Assembly: GCA_023078685.1 (NCBI GenBank)
Contig: JALGAS010000005.1
Span: 2,418,001 to 2,482,000, forward strand
Reading direction: 5' to 3'
Origin: Neopestalotiopsis rosae
Taxonomy: Eukaryota; Ascomycota; Sordariomycetes; Amphisphaeriales; Sporocadaceae
DNA: 64,000 bases
Each line of letters begins with the position of its first letter. Position 1 is the first letter of the stretch. Positions 1-10,394 of the stretch are shown piece by piece. The translations under genes and the position numbers were made by a program. The notes beneath the pieces were generated by a model that was given only the letters and a program-made list of their open reading frames with translations, made no database searches and was not told the DNA's origin.

Positions 1-2117
1 CGACTGGTGGAGGGGACAGCAGGAATGACGGTTTGGGTAATCTGGCAGGTTCAGGTTCGTTTCGTCCTGGCTTATCGTTCCTTGGCCCCGTCGGTCGTGA
101 TTGGGTTTTGCTGTTCAATGGCAGAGAAGTAGGTGTAGTAGTCGAGTACTGTAGCAGTAGTAGTATGTAGGTACTATGATGAGGCCCCGAAAGATAGACT
201 AGTTAGAATACAATTGACCATTTAACTCGTGCACGGTTCCGGATCAATTGCTCCAAATCGTGGGCTTGTTTCTTGTTTTAACGACGATGGGGAAACACTG
301 GGGTCGGTCGTCGGCCAATGCTTTTTTCCCTTCTTAATCTCTCCGCTATGTGATGTAATCGAGAGAGAATGGGTATGCACAAAATAGGTGTGTGCTTCTT
401 GTCCTTGCGATCAGGAGCGCAGCTTAAACGTGGGCCAACTGTAGGCTGTAGCTTTGGTGGCACGCCAATGGGATAAGTGAGCTTCAGTGAATGGCAGAAT
501 GGCTGGGCAGCGTCTGTCTCTCGCTCTCTTTTCTCGGGAGTCCGGTTTCTGTTCCAATTGTCGGCTAATGGAACTACTATACTCTATCTGTGGACGGCGC
601 CGACTGGCATTGGAAGGCAGGAAGGGTTTGCCGGTACAGTAGTCGGTGCGAGAGTGGGTTTGTTGAGACTCGATGTGGGATGGGGGAGAGACAGATGGGG
701 TATTGGAACGGAGTGGACGTGGATAGTTATTGGGTCCCGTTTGCGTGATAAATGCTTCGGGATCCCTGGGTGAATCGAGCACGAAGAAACAACTAGAAAA
801 CACCACAAGGTAATGTATGTACGTAGGACCAAGAGTGATACTAAACGTAGGTAGTCCGAGAGAAACGGAAACGTGTTTCTTTGCATGTACAGTAGGTAGG
901 TATGTGAGATTATGTATGGTAGGGTAGATAGGTTACCTCCAACCTTACCTAGTCACCTCCTGCTGCTGTTCTTCTATCCTCCATCTTTCCTGTGCAGTGT
1001 CTCTCATTCTCTCGTCCGTCCGATAGCAGATCTTACTTCTTTAATCACCGGCTTATCGATGTGCTGCAGGCAGTCAAAACCCAGAGAAGTGAAAAGGGGG
1101 TCTAGACATTGTGGAAATGGCATTGTTCAAAGCCCCAGGATCTTCGTCATGCACACGTTCTGGCGTTTAGTACTGTCCTTCAGTTCAGCTTGCTATACCC
1201 AGGCCCAGGATCTCTACTACATAGCCTCTACTTTTTCCGCGTCTTCCTACCAGACGGTGAGCGCGTTGCTGGCACTGCAATGTCTCCTTGATCACATTAA
1301 AATGGCGTCATTGGATCAACTTAGTCTGACCACTAAATGGGTATCTTGCTAACTATTTCGGGCATGATTGATCCTAGTTTTTGGAATAGTCAGCGTCAAG
1401 TTCGCGCCACAATGTTCACCGATCAAGGTGGAATTGTGAACGTGTCGATTTATTGTGATTGTTTTGTGTCAAGTTAGTGTAAGTGATATATGGAGATCCG
1501 GCGATAGCAACCATCAATAGTGACCAATGTATACAAAGTGTAAATATCCAGGAGGTGTCCATTGTGTGAATGGGCTTGGATAGGCATGAAAAGCTGGCGT
1601 GGAGGCAGTTTATATTTAAGAATAACAAATTTAAGCATTCATTCATAAAGTGTATCTCGCTAACCTGGGTCGTTTTAAAGGTGACGACCAATCTATCCGT
1701 CCTCTCAACTATATAGCTAACAGTAGTCCTGGAACAAAGTCAGAATTTCCAAGAACGTGTATTCGACAGATCCAATCTGTGAATATAGGCACTGGGCACG
1801 GAGTAATCGCAGGCGGGCAGGTGCCCAGGCACGACACGCGCCACAACACATGCTTTCTCCAAAGTCGTTTACAAAACGCCCCAGCCCCCCGCGCAGACGC
1901 CGTTCAAGACAAAACCTTATCATACAGTAAGTTTACCCGTCCAGCAGGACAACTCTTGTCATTCTCTCCTTATCGTCTGCGTGCAAAGTCACGGCGGCTC
2001 TTGGGGTTGGTGTCACCCGACTTCCCGCCGCTAACATCCAAAGTGCCATGTCCTCGTCGTCATCATTGCTTTTTTGAGTCGCTGCTCCGTCGCTTTGCTC
2101 GTACGCTCCGTGGGATC
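1..2117. other. Intergenic, no gene recognised
   Basis: No open frame here resembles a known protein. Short frames on both strands have random-looking composition. The stretch near 131-176 is rich in GTA/GTAGTA triplets and TAGGTAC, and 890-955 has several AGGTA/TACCT words of the kind found in other empty stretches of this window. The part next to 2118 lies downstream of the F-box gene and probably includes its 3' UTR. Confidence 0.5.
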
Positions 2118-3122
2118 CTAGACCAATCGGACGGCGCGTTGCTGCTTTGTGTGCCTTCCGCAGCGGTGCGGGTGCCTTGGCGAGCTCCTGTAGCAGTTCT
2201 TCCTCGCGTCGGCGCCCGCCCGGGGTCCGAACTTTTGACGCACCTCGCAGTACTCATATCCGTCGCCCATCCACTCCTGGATGTGCTTGTGGAGTTCGCA
2301 CCGCGAGACGCCGCACTTTCGGCAGTACACCTGGCCCCGGGGCAGGACCCGGTTGACGGCGTTCTCCTCGCTCTCGCCGTTGGCAATGAGTGGCCCGGCC
2401 AGGCGCCAAATCCACTCCATGTCATTGGGACCGGACCGGCGAGTTGATAGAGGAACGGTGCCGCGCAAGCGCCTATGGATGTAGTAAAAGTGCCTGCTAG
2501 CAAGGCCGAGACATGTGCTGTCAATGTCGTCGAGAAAGTCGAAAATAGCAAAATGCAGCTCCGCCGGAAGATGGACCAATCGAAGCTTCTCGCCAGGTCG
2601 CTGTAGGACGGGCACCGGCACGTAGTCCATGACAGAGTACGATCTTTGAGGACCAGGAAGTTCTGGGCGAGGAGGGTGCGCATGCGCTGCCGCGCTCGCG
2701 AGTCTGGACTGGATGATGGAGGCCGCCACATTCACGCTCGGTGAGAGGGGAGACTCTGCAGGTGTTCCAGGTATCGAAGAGAGAGGAGTATTTGAGGTGG
2801 CCGTAGGGACGAGGGAGAAGTATGAGCTGGGCTCATTCGGCCTCATTGCAGGTGAAGATACAGCTGAACCATGCTGGCTGGAGAGCGGACTGGCGAGTTG
2901 GTAGTCGTTTGTCGAAAATGCCCGGCGCGGTGCCCGATAGTTTGTCTTCTTGAATTCCTTGCCTTGCTCCTTCCTCGACTCTTGGGTTGCAGAGGAGACG
3001 GCTTCCGTCTCGTCGATGGATGCCAACCTAGTTTCGGAAAATCGAGAAGTCATTCCTCCAACATCCATCGAGTTTTGGTAGCTGGGGCTCCCCAATGACG
3101 GCGCCCGCATAATTTCAACCAT
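2118..3122 (-). CDS. F-box domain protein
   Basis: Single-exon gene of 334 residues. The ATG at 3122 (protein starts MVEIMRAPSL) is preferred; the frame is open a little further upstream but only with a TTG. Residues 1-170 are low-complexity, rich in Ser, Pro and Ala. An F-box-like helical segment lies at about 181-218 (LVHLPAELHFAIFDFLDDID and the following CLGLASRHFYYIHRRL). Behind it is a Cys/His-rich stretch (YCRKCGVSRCELHKHI) ending in a basic, Cys-containing tail. Proteins with this layout are common in filamentous ascomycetes; F-box proteins recruit substrates to SCF (Skp1-cullin-F-box) ubiquitin ligases. The substrate cannot be told from sequence. The Cys/His cluster could bind a metal, which is inference. 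F-box call good; specific role unknown. Confidence 0.8.
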   Translation of the reverse strand: MVEIMRAPSLGSPSYQNSMDVGGMTSRFSETRLASIDETEAVSSATQESRKEQGKEFKKTNYRAPRRAFSTNDYQLASPLSSQHGSAVSSPAMRPNEPSSYFSLVPTATSNTPLSSIPGTPAESPLSPSVNVAASIIQSRLASAAAHAHPPRPELPGPQRSYSVMDYVPVPVLQRPGEKLRLVHLPAELHFAIFDFLDDIDSTCLGLASRHFYYIHRRLRGTVPLSTRRSGPNDMEWIWRLAGPLIANGESEENAVNRVLPRGQVYCRKCGVSRCELHKHIQEWMGDGYEYCEVRQKFGPRAGADARKNCYRSSPRHPHRCGRHTKQQRAVRLV

Positions 3123-6100
3123 TTTGGCGGTGGTGGGAGTCAAAGTCCTCTTTGTTCACACAAGACTTCAGCGCCGCTCGAATGAGGCACTCGTCTCAGT
3201 GTTGACGACTTGTATTGGTTGTTGGCGTAGTTGTCGCAAAAATGTTATAGTTGGCGCAAAGTTGAAACCTAATTGGTATATTCTCGAAGGCGCGTGCCTG
3301 TATGGCGAGCAGGTGAACCAAATTATAATCAAGGAGCAGATGTCGTGTATTTACCACCACTGGCGGTGAAATCTAGGAAAGACAGGGACGCGGTGTCTAG
3401 GGCTGCTAGCTTCAGATATGCCAAATGACTAGAACCTTTTCTAGATATAAACTCGATCGCAGTTTGCCGAATAAACGTCGTCTCGGGGTTTGCGTTGGGA
3501 AGGGGAGAGAAAAAAACTACTCGTGACAGTGTTTGGTCGATAGCGCTACAAATTATATGCTAACACGAGTCAAGATTGTACGTGACGCTGAAACGAACCC
3601 AAGGGAAAACACGATCGGTATATAAATGCCCCCCAGAGAGCCGAGGGTCTGCAATAGACGGCGAAATCGCAGCTTTCGTCTTGTGGGGGTCCAAGCTATC
3701 CACTTCTACCTATTTCACGGATGGCTCCGACCCACGAAAAGTCTGGAGATGTAGGGAAGGCTATGGACAGATCATCGTGTGACGGGGGATTTTGTGACCA
3801 GCCAGTCTCGTAGGGAGAACAGCAGCATCTCAAGGGAAATCCTAGTCTAGACAGTCATCTCTTGCTGAATACGGGGGAATGGCAGACGGGTGCCGCTGCG
3901 AGTCGACAAAGTTGGCGAAACTCCCCTTCCAACGGGCGCGCAGCTCCGTGGGTACTGGGGCGTTCACGATGGGGGCTCGTCCTCTTAGCAGACCCATTGT
4001 TTTCTCATGCGAAGGACGATCGACCCGCTTTCACTTGCTTAGCTGGCGATAGCGCGGACAGGACGCACTGTCAACCTGGTGACGACATTGCCAGTCCAGT
4101 GCCGATTGTCCATGGTATGCTCAGCTGGGAATCACGGGATGCTGTTTTGGTATGTCGAGTTCATAAAACAGAAGTCAATTGATTGGCAAGTGTCAATGTA
4201 GCTTCCTTCGTCGAACACTATCTATATAATGGTATAATGAGTTTGTTTACCTTGGCTAGCTGAGCTTGCAGTCAAAGAAGGTTGCGTTGGATCCCGAGAC
4301 GGTTCCGTTTGGGGACTACGACTACCGAATTCTTGAATAGCAAGTTCGTCTTGGTATAGACGTCAAGTGACCCATGGCATATTACCGGCAAACTTGGTCC
4401 GACATAAGCCGAAAGCTTGATTATTGTATTACTTACACAAATTAATGGTATGGAATAAGGCATCGTGTCTGTCATCACGATATATATATATATGGACCTA
4501 TATCTCATCCCTCATCTCTGGTATGTTGGCTCACAACATCAGGAGAACAGCCAGCAGCCTGATGCTCAAAATAACGCACCGGTGAATCATCGCCTTAGAC
4601 ATGGTGGTCAACAACCATAACGGGAGATATCGAAGCGAGCGACTGGCGAGCCTCGGGCCATGAGCCTATCAAACATAACCATTTGCGTCATGCAGGGTCC
4701 AGATACCGTCTCCCGTCACCTTTTCCCCTCCCCCGGACCGAATAGATCTTCCAGCTGACACCAGAATTACGCTGGATTTGGCGTCCCTACTACCTCATAG
4801 TCCCGCTTTGGTCTGTCACCATACATGACTGCCTGCAGGAATCTGATTAGGCGCAAGAACCGACAGTTATTCTAGAAGAATTTTCTCTTGGATATATTAT
4901 ACTGACTCGGGCAGCACAGTGGCGAATGGCGGGGAAGGCGATCTCCTGGCTGGTAACAAGACCCTGTTACATATCATTTTTTTCTGCCATCAAGTTCAAA
5001 ATTGGCCGTGGGACAGTTTCCAGACTGTAAATAGTACTATAATGTGCCCATTTGGACAGCGCAGCAAGACCATGCATCGTCCCTCAAGAGCGGGCACTCC
5101 GAAAGACCTCGAACAACTACTTGCATACATGCGACCCAATAGCCATGCTCGGCTAAAACGTTCATGCGCACTGTCATGCTCGCAGGCGGCAAGGTCATGA
5201 AAAAGTTCTTTCTCTTCTCCAAATGTGCTGCAGTGTTCTTTGCCGGAGCGCCAATGCTGCCGTGCCAGCTGTGTACTTGCACACAGCAGCTTTTTGCCTT
5301 GGGCGTTCGGAGCATGTGATCAAATATGGATATATTCGCCTACTAGTGGAGCGCCTCACCCGAACCGTTTTAGAGAGAGAGCAAGCGTAGCGCCCAAGGG
5401 AATAAGAGGAAAGCCCACGGAGTTAAGAGAGCCTTGCACTTTTTGAAAAGCTCGCAGATATTGACGTCAGAGGATGGATGAGCACAATCAAGTAAAGAAA
5501 GAATGTCTTATCTGTTTGAGATCTTGTAGCCAATCCGCAACGAGAAAATCCGGGGTAAAGAAATAGAGTTTTTGTGCTGCCATAATTGCTTCATACTCCA
5601 CTTTCCCCCATCGAGCGGTGGTTCTCTTACGCTAGAAGATTTGCACATGTTTACGTTTGTCTCCAGTTTCTCGTAGCAGCAACTGTAAAGGAAGGCAAAA
5701 GTAAAGAGTCCAAATGGCAGATGAATAGTGCACATCTTTTGTCCATAACGGGATACCCGTTTCAACGGTTTGAAATAGTATCTTTTTGGTGGAACGAATA
5801 TCATTGGTACAACTCGGAAAATTTCATGAGGACAACCTCAACTAGCGCGATGACAAAATCCCAACTTCTCAACGCCGTGTGGTATCAACTCGATCGCTCC
5901 GTCGAACGCGGTCCTCGGTACAAATAGCAGAGTTTCCTACGCGTGAAGATCAAAATGTGCTTATTGGCGCGCCTCGCGACAAAGTAGCATGCTCCCCTGG
6001 CTGTTGATTTTCCTCCTCATCTTGCTCCTACTCCTTTTCCTCCTCCTCACAAGCCCCCTCCATGCTTGACGTGTCGTAATGTGTATGGTGAATTATTTCT

Positions 6101-6258
6101 TAAATTCCCAGCGGCTTGCCGACCGTCGAAACAGACTGACGAGTCTCCCGCGCTGTTTAGAGAACGATTCAGTCGAGCATATCACGTAATTAGTCATCAT
6201 CCGTGATCAGTCTTTCGTGTCCGTCCTGCGACGGACTCTCAGCTCGGAATATTGCATT
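3123..6258. other. Intergenic, no gene recognised
   Basis: About 3.1 kb between the 5' end of the F-box gene and the 3' end of the dynein light-chain gene, both on the minus strand. It should hold the F-box promoter. An (AT)7 tract lies at 4480-4493 and a C/T-rich patch at 6001-6060. Frames here (for example 3862-4182 and 5586-5927 on the plus strand) have no recognisable domain and I do not call them genes. Confidence 0.45.
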
Positions 6259-6819
6259 CTAGACAGCGATCCAGATGACGCTCACGACGACGTCCATGCC
6301 CTTGCCCTCGCCGCCGTCGTACTTGAAGCTCCACATGCCGTCTGTCTTCTCGTTCCAGAAGGCCTGGGTGGCAGAGTGCATGCCCCTGCGGCCGACGTGA
6401 GGCTTGCCGTCGGTGCTTGTGGGAGCGGCGTCATCGCTGGTGGTGATGTGGGCATCGTCGGTCTTGACGTCGGAGCCGCCCTTGGCCTTGTTCAGGGCCG
6501 ACGTGGGAACCAGGTGCTGGACAATGGTCGCGTTGACGACGAACTTGTGCGCGGGCCCCTGGGCGCTGCTGCTGCCCGAGGGCGTCGACTCGGAGATGAG
6601 GGCCTTGAGGATTGAGTTGATGATGCTAGAGTTCCATTCCTGCACCTTGGCGTGCTCGTAGAAGTCGGCGCTGCCTATCGCGCTCTGGCAAGCCTGCAGC
6701 CAGGAGATGGAGGGTTAGCATTTCTAGTCGCACGTTTTGGTCTGAGCAGACGATGCAGCTGAACGTACATCCTGAGCGATCTGCTTAAGGCGCGTCGAGC
6801 TGATGGGTTGCGAGGACAT
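6259..6819 (-). CDS. Tctex-1-type dynein light chain
   Basis: Two exons, 6769-6819 and 6259-6693, give 161 residues. The 75-nt intron (6694-6768) has donor GTACGT, branch CTAAC and acceptor CTGCAG. Exon 1 encodes MSSQPISSTRLKQIAQD and exon 2 continues ACQSAIG. The fold matches the Tctex-1/DYNLT family: an N-terminal helix (VQEWNSSIINSILKAL), a beta strand (HKFVVNATIVQHL), then the family's ending with a His-Ser-Ala-Thr-Gln-Ala-Phe-Trp segment, a DGMWSFKYD strand and a hydrophobic last strand (MDVVVSVIWIAV). DYNLT proteins are light chains of cytoplasmic dynein that bind the intermediate chain and cargo. An acidic/Ser-Thr insert at about residues 85-115 makes it longer than the animal protein (about 113 residues), which is common in fungi. 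Expected in the cytoplasm on microtubule motors. Confidence 0.85.
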
Positions 6820-7694
6820 GATGGCGATGAATGGGTTAGGTGTGGTTACTTGAGAGAAGCAAGGTGGATAGATTGGTAGGTCTCGAAAGGTGGTAGTAGT
6901 AGTACGAAGCTTTCGTCCTCGACCAGTTGCTGCTAACAGTCTCGTTTTCCCCCGGGGCTGGTGGGTAGTAGCCTTGTCCAGCGATTGCGGAGGCGAGATT
7001 CAATTGGAGTGGGGAAAGAGGACGCTGGCAACGCTAAGGTCCGAGAGAGATCAGGCGTTTTTATTTGGATTCCTTATTATTGGCTGAGACTTGGTTGGAT
7101 GAGACTGCGATCGAGGACCAGATGATAATTTTCCGGAGATGGTGATCGTTGTGAATGGTGTTATGAGGAAAGAAGATGCTTCAGTGGCAAGTTTGTGATC
7201 GATATCAAGGTGAATGAATGCTGCTCGAGAAGCATCCATCTGCCTGCGGTAGCAAGGTGGTAGGGTTTTTCGCCAGGCCCGGACCCGGCCGCCGCCTTGT
7301 TCTCAATGCACCACATTGTTGCACTTTTTACTGGAACATCTGAGGGTGTCCAGGTAAGATTCATCAGTCCATTGCTAGGCATGTAGATGGGATGTTCTGG
7401 AGACAGCGACCATGGATTTGTATGGTTCTGTTGAGTGTTTCTTCCCATTTCAACTACGAGGTATCAATGCTATATTCCTGGTAATAATTAGTCAACAAAG
7501 GTATAGTGACATGTGCCTTGTAGCGCACGGAATAAATGTTTCATTATGTCATCTCAAAGATGCCATGGAAGCTCCAGCTTGCAAAACAGGCCTCAAGAGA
7601 TACGTGGATAGATAGGCCGACAGATATATTCCACACTGCGCTGCATAACAAAATGACAAGACCCAGAGCTTGCTGCAATTGCAGGGCCTAATAT

Positions 7695-7700
7695 CACGTG
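7695..7700. promoter_or_regulatory. CACGTG motif upstream of VTC1
   Basis: A perfect CACGTG palindrome about 660 bases upstream of the VTC1 start codon. CACGTG is the core site of the phosphate-starvation bHLH activators (PHO4 in yeast, NUC-1 in Neurospora), and VTC genes belong to the phosphate regulon in yeast. A six-base site also occurs by chance, and it could serve the divergent dynein gene or another bHLH factor. Confidence 0.35.
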
Positions 7701-7982
7701 TAGCTGTCCAGAAACGGGATGGACCCTTGCACTTTTCAAGACAAGCATTGGCCAGTGCCAGCGACTCAAGCCGGAACGTGCTCTTTTGCTTTGTTTTCAT
7801 TTGTCTTGAGGCTGTCGAAATCAAGCACTTTGAGTGGGTGGCTTTGGGTCTGACCAATCACGCCTCGTCGCTACCACCTGGGATACGTACATTTTGCTGT
7901 AGAGTACCCATGAGCTCCCCGCCATAGCACCGATTACCGACCTGGCCTGCATCACTAGGGCGGGCGGGAGGCCAGCCGCTGT

Positions 7983-8002
7983 TGCTGCTGCTGCTGCTGC
8001 TG
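7983..8002. repeat. (TGC)n trinucleotide repeat
   Basis: About seven tandem TGC units followed by a second, interrupted TGCGCTGCTCGTTGCTG patch, inside the VTC1 upstream region. No coding frame with a domain runs through it. Confidence 0.8.
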
Positions 8003-8358
8003 CGCTGCTCGTTGCTGTCTGCTTGCTGTCTGGTCAATCGTGAAGCTTTTTACTAAAACAGAAGTTTCCCACCATCGTCGACAAACCACTGTCGTCGTCA
8101 TTCGTTCATAGCAACCATTCCTTTCTCTCCTGCCTCGCTCGACCGACTAAAGCGCCAATTCGACAGATAGTCATCAATTGAAGGCGACCCTGTCCATTTC
8201 CCTCTTGACTCGAACGGGTTTTCTGGTTGCCCGCCTCGGCTAATCGCATCCTCTTCGTTCCGCAACAATAACAAACAAGAACTTGCTAGCCCAACGTAAT
8301 TATCCCGCGGGCCGCGCTTTCAACTCTACACATACAACCACCAATCAATTCTCCAAAC

Positions 8359-8842
8359 ATGTCTAGCCAGCCTCTCCTGCAAACTGCGCCGGGTAATTAT
8401 CTCTCTCGCATTTTATCGATTACGTCGAGACATTGTTGTCTGTAAATGGGTTGATGCTGATTCTTTCGCGCGCAATGTAGGCAAGCGTATTGCGCTCCCG
8501 ACTCGCGTTGAGCCCAAGGTCTTCTTCGCCAACGAGCGAACCTTTTTGTCATGGCTCAACTTCACCGTCATCCTCGGCGCGCTGGCCATTGGCATGCTCA
8601 ACTTCGGCGACCGGCCCGCCTTCATCTCGGCCTTCCTCTTCACCGGCGTGGCCATGCTCACCATGATTTACGCCCTGGCGACCTACCATTGGCGTGCCAA
8701 GAGCATACGGCAGAGGGGCCAGGCTGGTTTCGATGACCGCTTCGGTCCGACCATGTTGGCCATTGTGCTTCTGCTCGCAGTCGTGGTCAACTTTGTTCTG
8801 AGGATCATTTACTCGAATGGCCAGGGTGGAAAGAAGAACTAA
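8359..8842 (+). CDS. vtc1: Vacuolar transporter chaperone 1 (VTC1)
   Basis: Two exons, 8359-8392 and 8481-8842, separated by an 88-nt intron (donor GTAATT, acceptor TGTAG), give 131 residues. The start [14 protein letters not shown] runs into the highly conserved [19 protein letters not shown] segment of the VTC1/DUF202 family. Three membrane helices follow: about residues 44-64 ([17 protein letters not shown]), 70-90 ([19 protein letters not shown]) and 105-125 ([20 protein letters not shown]). VTC1 is the small membrane subunit of the VTC complex, which makes polyphosphate from ATP and moves it into the vacuole or acidocalcisome; the catalytic SPX/VTC4-type subunit is encoded elsewhere. Length agrees with yeast VTC1 (129 residues). 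Without exon 1 the frame would start in the middle of the conserved segment, so the spliced model is clearly better. Confidence 0.93.
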
Positions 8843-9662
8843 GGAGCTCTGGGTTTCCGAGTCATGCCGCGCTCTACTCAGCCAAGATGACAAAAGAATC
8901 TATGCCAGTAAACCTCACAAATGGGAAATGCAGCCGGCGCAATTTGCAGACCTACAGCCTCGGACAGGCGCACCATTCTCTATATCATGGGACGAGCGAC
9001 GGCTTGATTTATTTGGAACGAGTGAAAGAGCATTGAAGCACGATTTGTGCCTATTAAAAACGAGGGAATACATACAGTATTAACCAGTTGCATATTCAAT
9101 GAGCAGCAATGCTCAGTACATGAGGGTGTATGATTCAGCATAGAATGGGTTGTGTACATTTTTCCCCTTGCATTGCATCCGTCTAGATAGGAGTTACTCG
9201 ATTATTTTGATGGTTATCATATATCAGGGACACGGCAAGCACTTTGCTTTGCCGGAAGCTTATGGTTGGCCTCTTATCATTTCTGCACTGCATCTCCCAC
9301 TGCCCGAAACAGGGCCAGCGTGTTCCGTGGGCAATATTTGCCCGTCAGCTTAATTCCATACCCGGCAATCGCTCTCATGATGGGTAAAGCCCACAATACC
9401 TCCCTAAGACGATGCCCATCCAGTAAGAAGATGGTTGTGGTTGCTATGAACGCCATGCATCGTCTGGCCCTCGTTATGAGATCGTGGATGATGTATCATG
9501 AATTGGCTTACTAGGATGCATTGTCGTGACTGTTCTAATCACCCCTTGGCAGATGATCTCGCGTTCCGGCGTAATATAATTTGTGACGATGCTCAAAGGC
9601 TGTAGAAAACCTTGATATTCACTGCTGTTTGGTGTTTCAAGCACTTTCCCTGTCTGCTGATC
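8843..9662. other. Convergent intergenic region
   Basis: About 820 bases between the 3' ends of the VTC1 and Alba-domain genes. It is AT-richer than the genes and should hold both 3' UTRs. No coding frame with a recognisable product. Confidence 0.5.
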
Positions 9663-10394
9663 TCATGTCTTTGTCTGAGCTGAACTCGTGTCATTTTGCT
9701 CGCCGAATCGTCTCTTCAATTCTTCGACAGGGGCGCGAGATAGGAACAGACTCATGACGGCAACTGCATGCTTTTTCGGCTTGCCTTCAAGTGCTCTTTC
9801 AAAAGGCGTCTTCATGTACTCGAAGTCGTCCTCCTCATCGTCTTCTGGATCGGGTGCTGCTCCGACCTTGTTGACTTTCTTGTGTCCATCGAGAATCGTC
9901 TCTTCGACAATTACTAGTTTCTCCCTCGGAGTCTCTTTGATTTCTTGCCCAAGTCCGATGTACTGAAACCAATGCCCGTTCTCTTGCGCGGCCAATTCGC
10001 GTTTTGCAATCTCGGCTATACTGACAAGCTTTCCCGCCACCGCAGCTGCCCCCTTGAGCACGACGATGCGCTGCTTACTACTCGTCGCGGCATCGGCATC
10101 GGCGGGAGCAGAGTCGCTAAGATGGCGCAGGGCGGAAGTGACCTTTTTCTGTATCTTTGTCGAGGACACGATCGAGTGGACTTGCACGTCGTACCTTGAC
10201 TCGACCGTCTCGAGCGCTCTCCGGTCGTCGGGCTGGCTGCTGAGGCTGAGGTCCGCCGCCAGACGGGCTTTCTTGGTCGGTGGTCGAGGTGCGCTGCTGG
10301 TCGCCGACGCCCCTTCGGCCACGACGCGCTTGCGCTTCTCTTGTTGTTGAAGGGGCGCGCCCCCCTCGCTGTTTGCCTGGTCTTTGGCTGGCAT
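9663..10394 (-). CDS. Alba-domain protein, probable RNase P/MRP subunit
   Basis: Single exon, 243 residues, from the ATG at 10394 (MPAKDQANSE); the one codon of frame upstream is GTG. The N-terminal 60 residues are polar with two basic patches (EKRKRVV and PPTKKARL), which look like nuclear localisation signals. Residues about 65-165 form an Alba domain: YDVQVHSIVSSTKIQKKVTS with the lysine-containing RNA-contact motif, and later IVVLKGAAAVAGKLVSIAEI ending in AKREL. This is the pattern of the Rpp25/Rpp20 (Pop6/Pop7) family, the Alba heterodimer of RNase P and RNase MRP, which bind the P3 region of the RNA in the nucleolus. An acidic insert (PDPEDDEEDD) and a Lys/Arg-rich C-terminus follow. 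Family assignment is firm; whether it is Rpp25-like or another Alba paralogue is less certain. Confidence 0.75.
   Translation of the reverse strand: MPAKDQANSEGGAPLQQQEKRKRVVAEGASATSSAPRPPTKKARLAADLSLSSQPDDRRALETVESRYDVQVHSIVSSTKIQKKVTSALRHLSDSAPADADAATSSKQRIVVLKGAAAVAGKLVSIAEIAKRELAAQENGHWFQYIGLGQEIKETPREKLVIVEETILDGHKKVNKVGAAPDPEDDEEDDFEYMKTPFERALEGKPKKHAVAVMSLFLSRAPVEELKRRFGEQNDTSSAQTKT

Larger units (their letters stand above)
6820..8358. other. Divergent intergenic region between Tctex-1 and VTC1 genes
   Basis: Holds the promoters of two divergently transcribed genes and no recognisable coding frame. The last 250 bases before VTC1 are C/T-rich, typical of a fungal core promoter and 5' UTR. 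A palindromic CACGTG and a (TGC)n tract within it are listed separately. Confidence 0.5.

Noticed and set aside
1650..2447. 265-codon plus-strand frame
   Set aside because: Its right half overlaps the F-box gene on the opposite strand and the translation has no domain; it is a shadow of GC-rich coding sequence.
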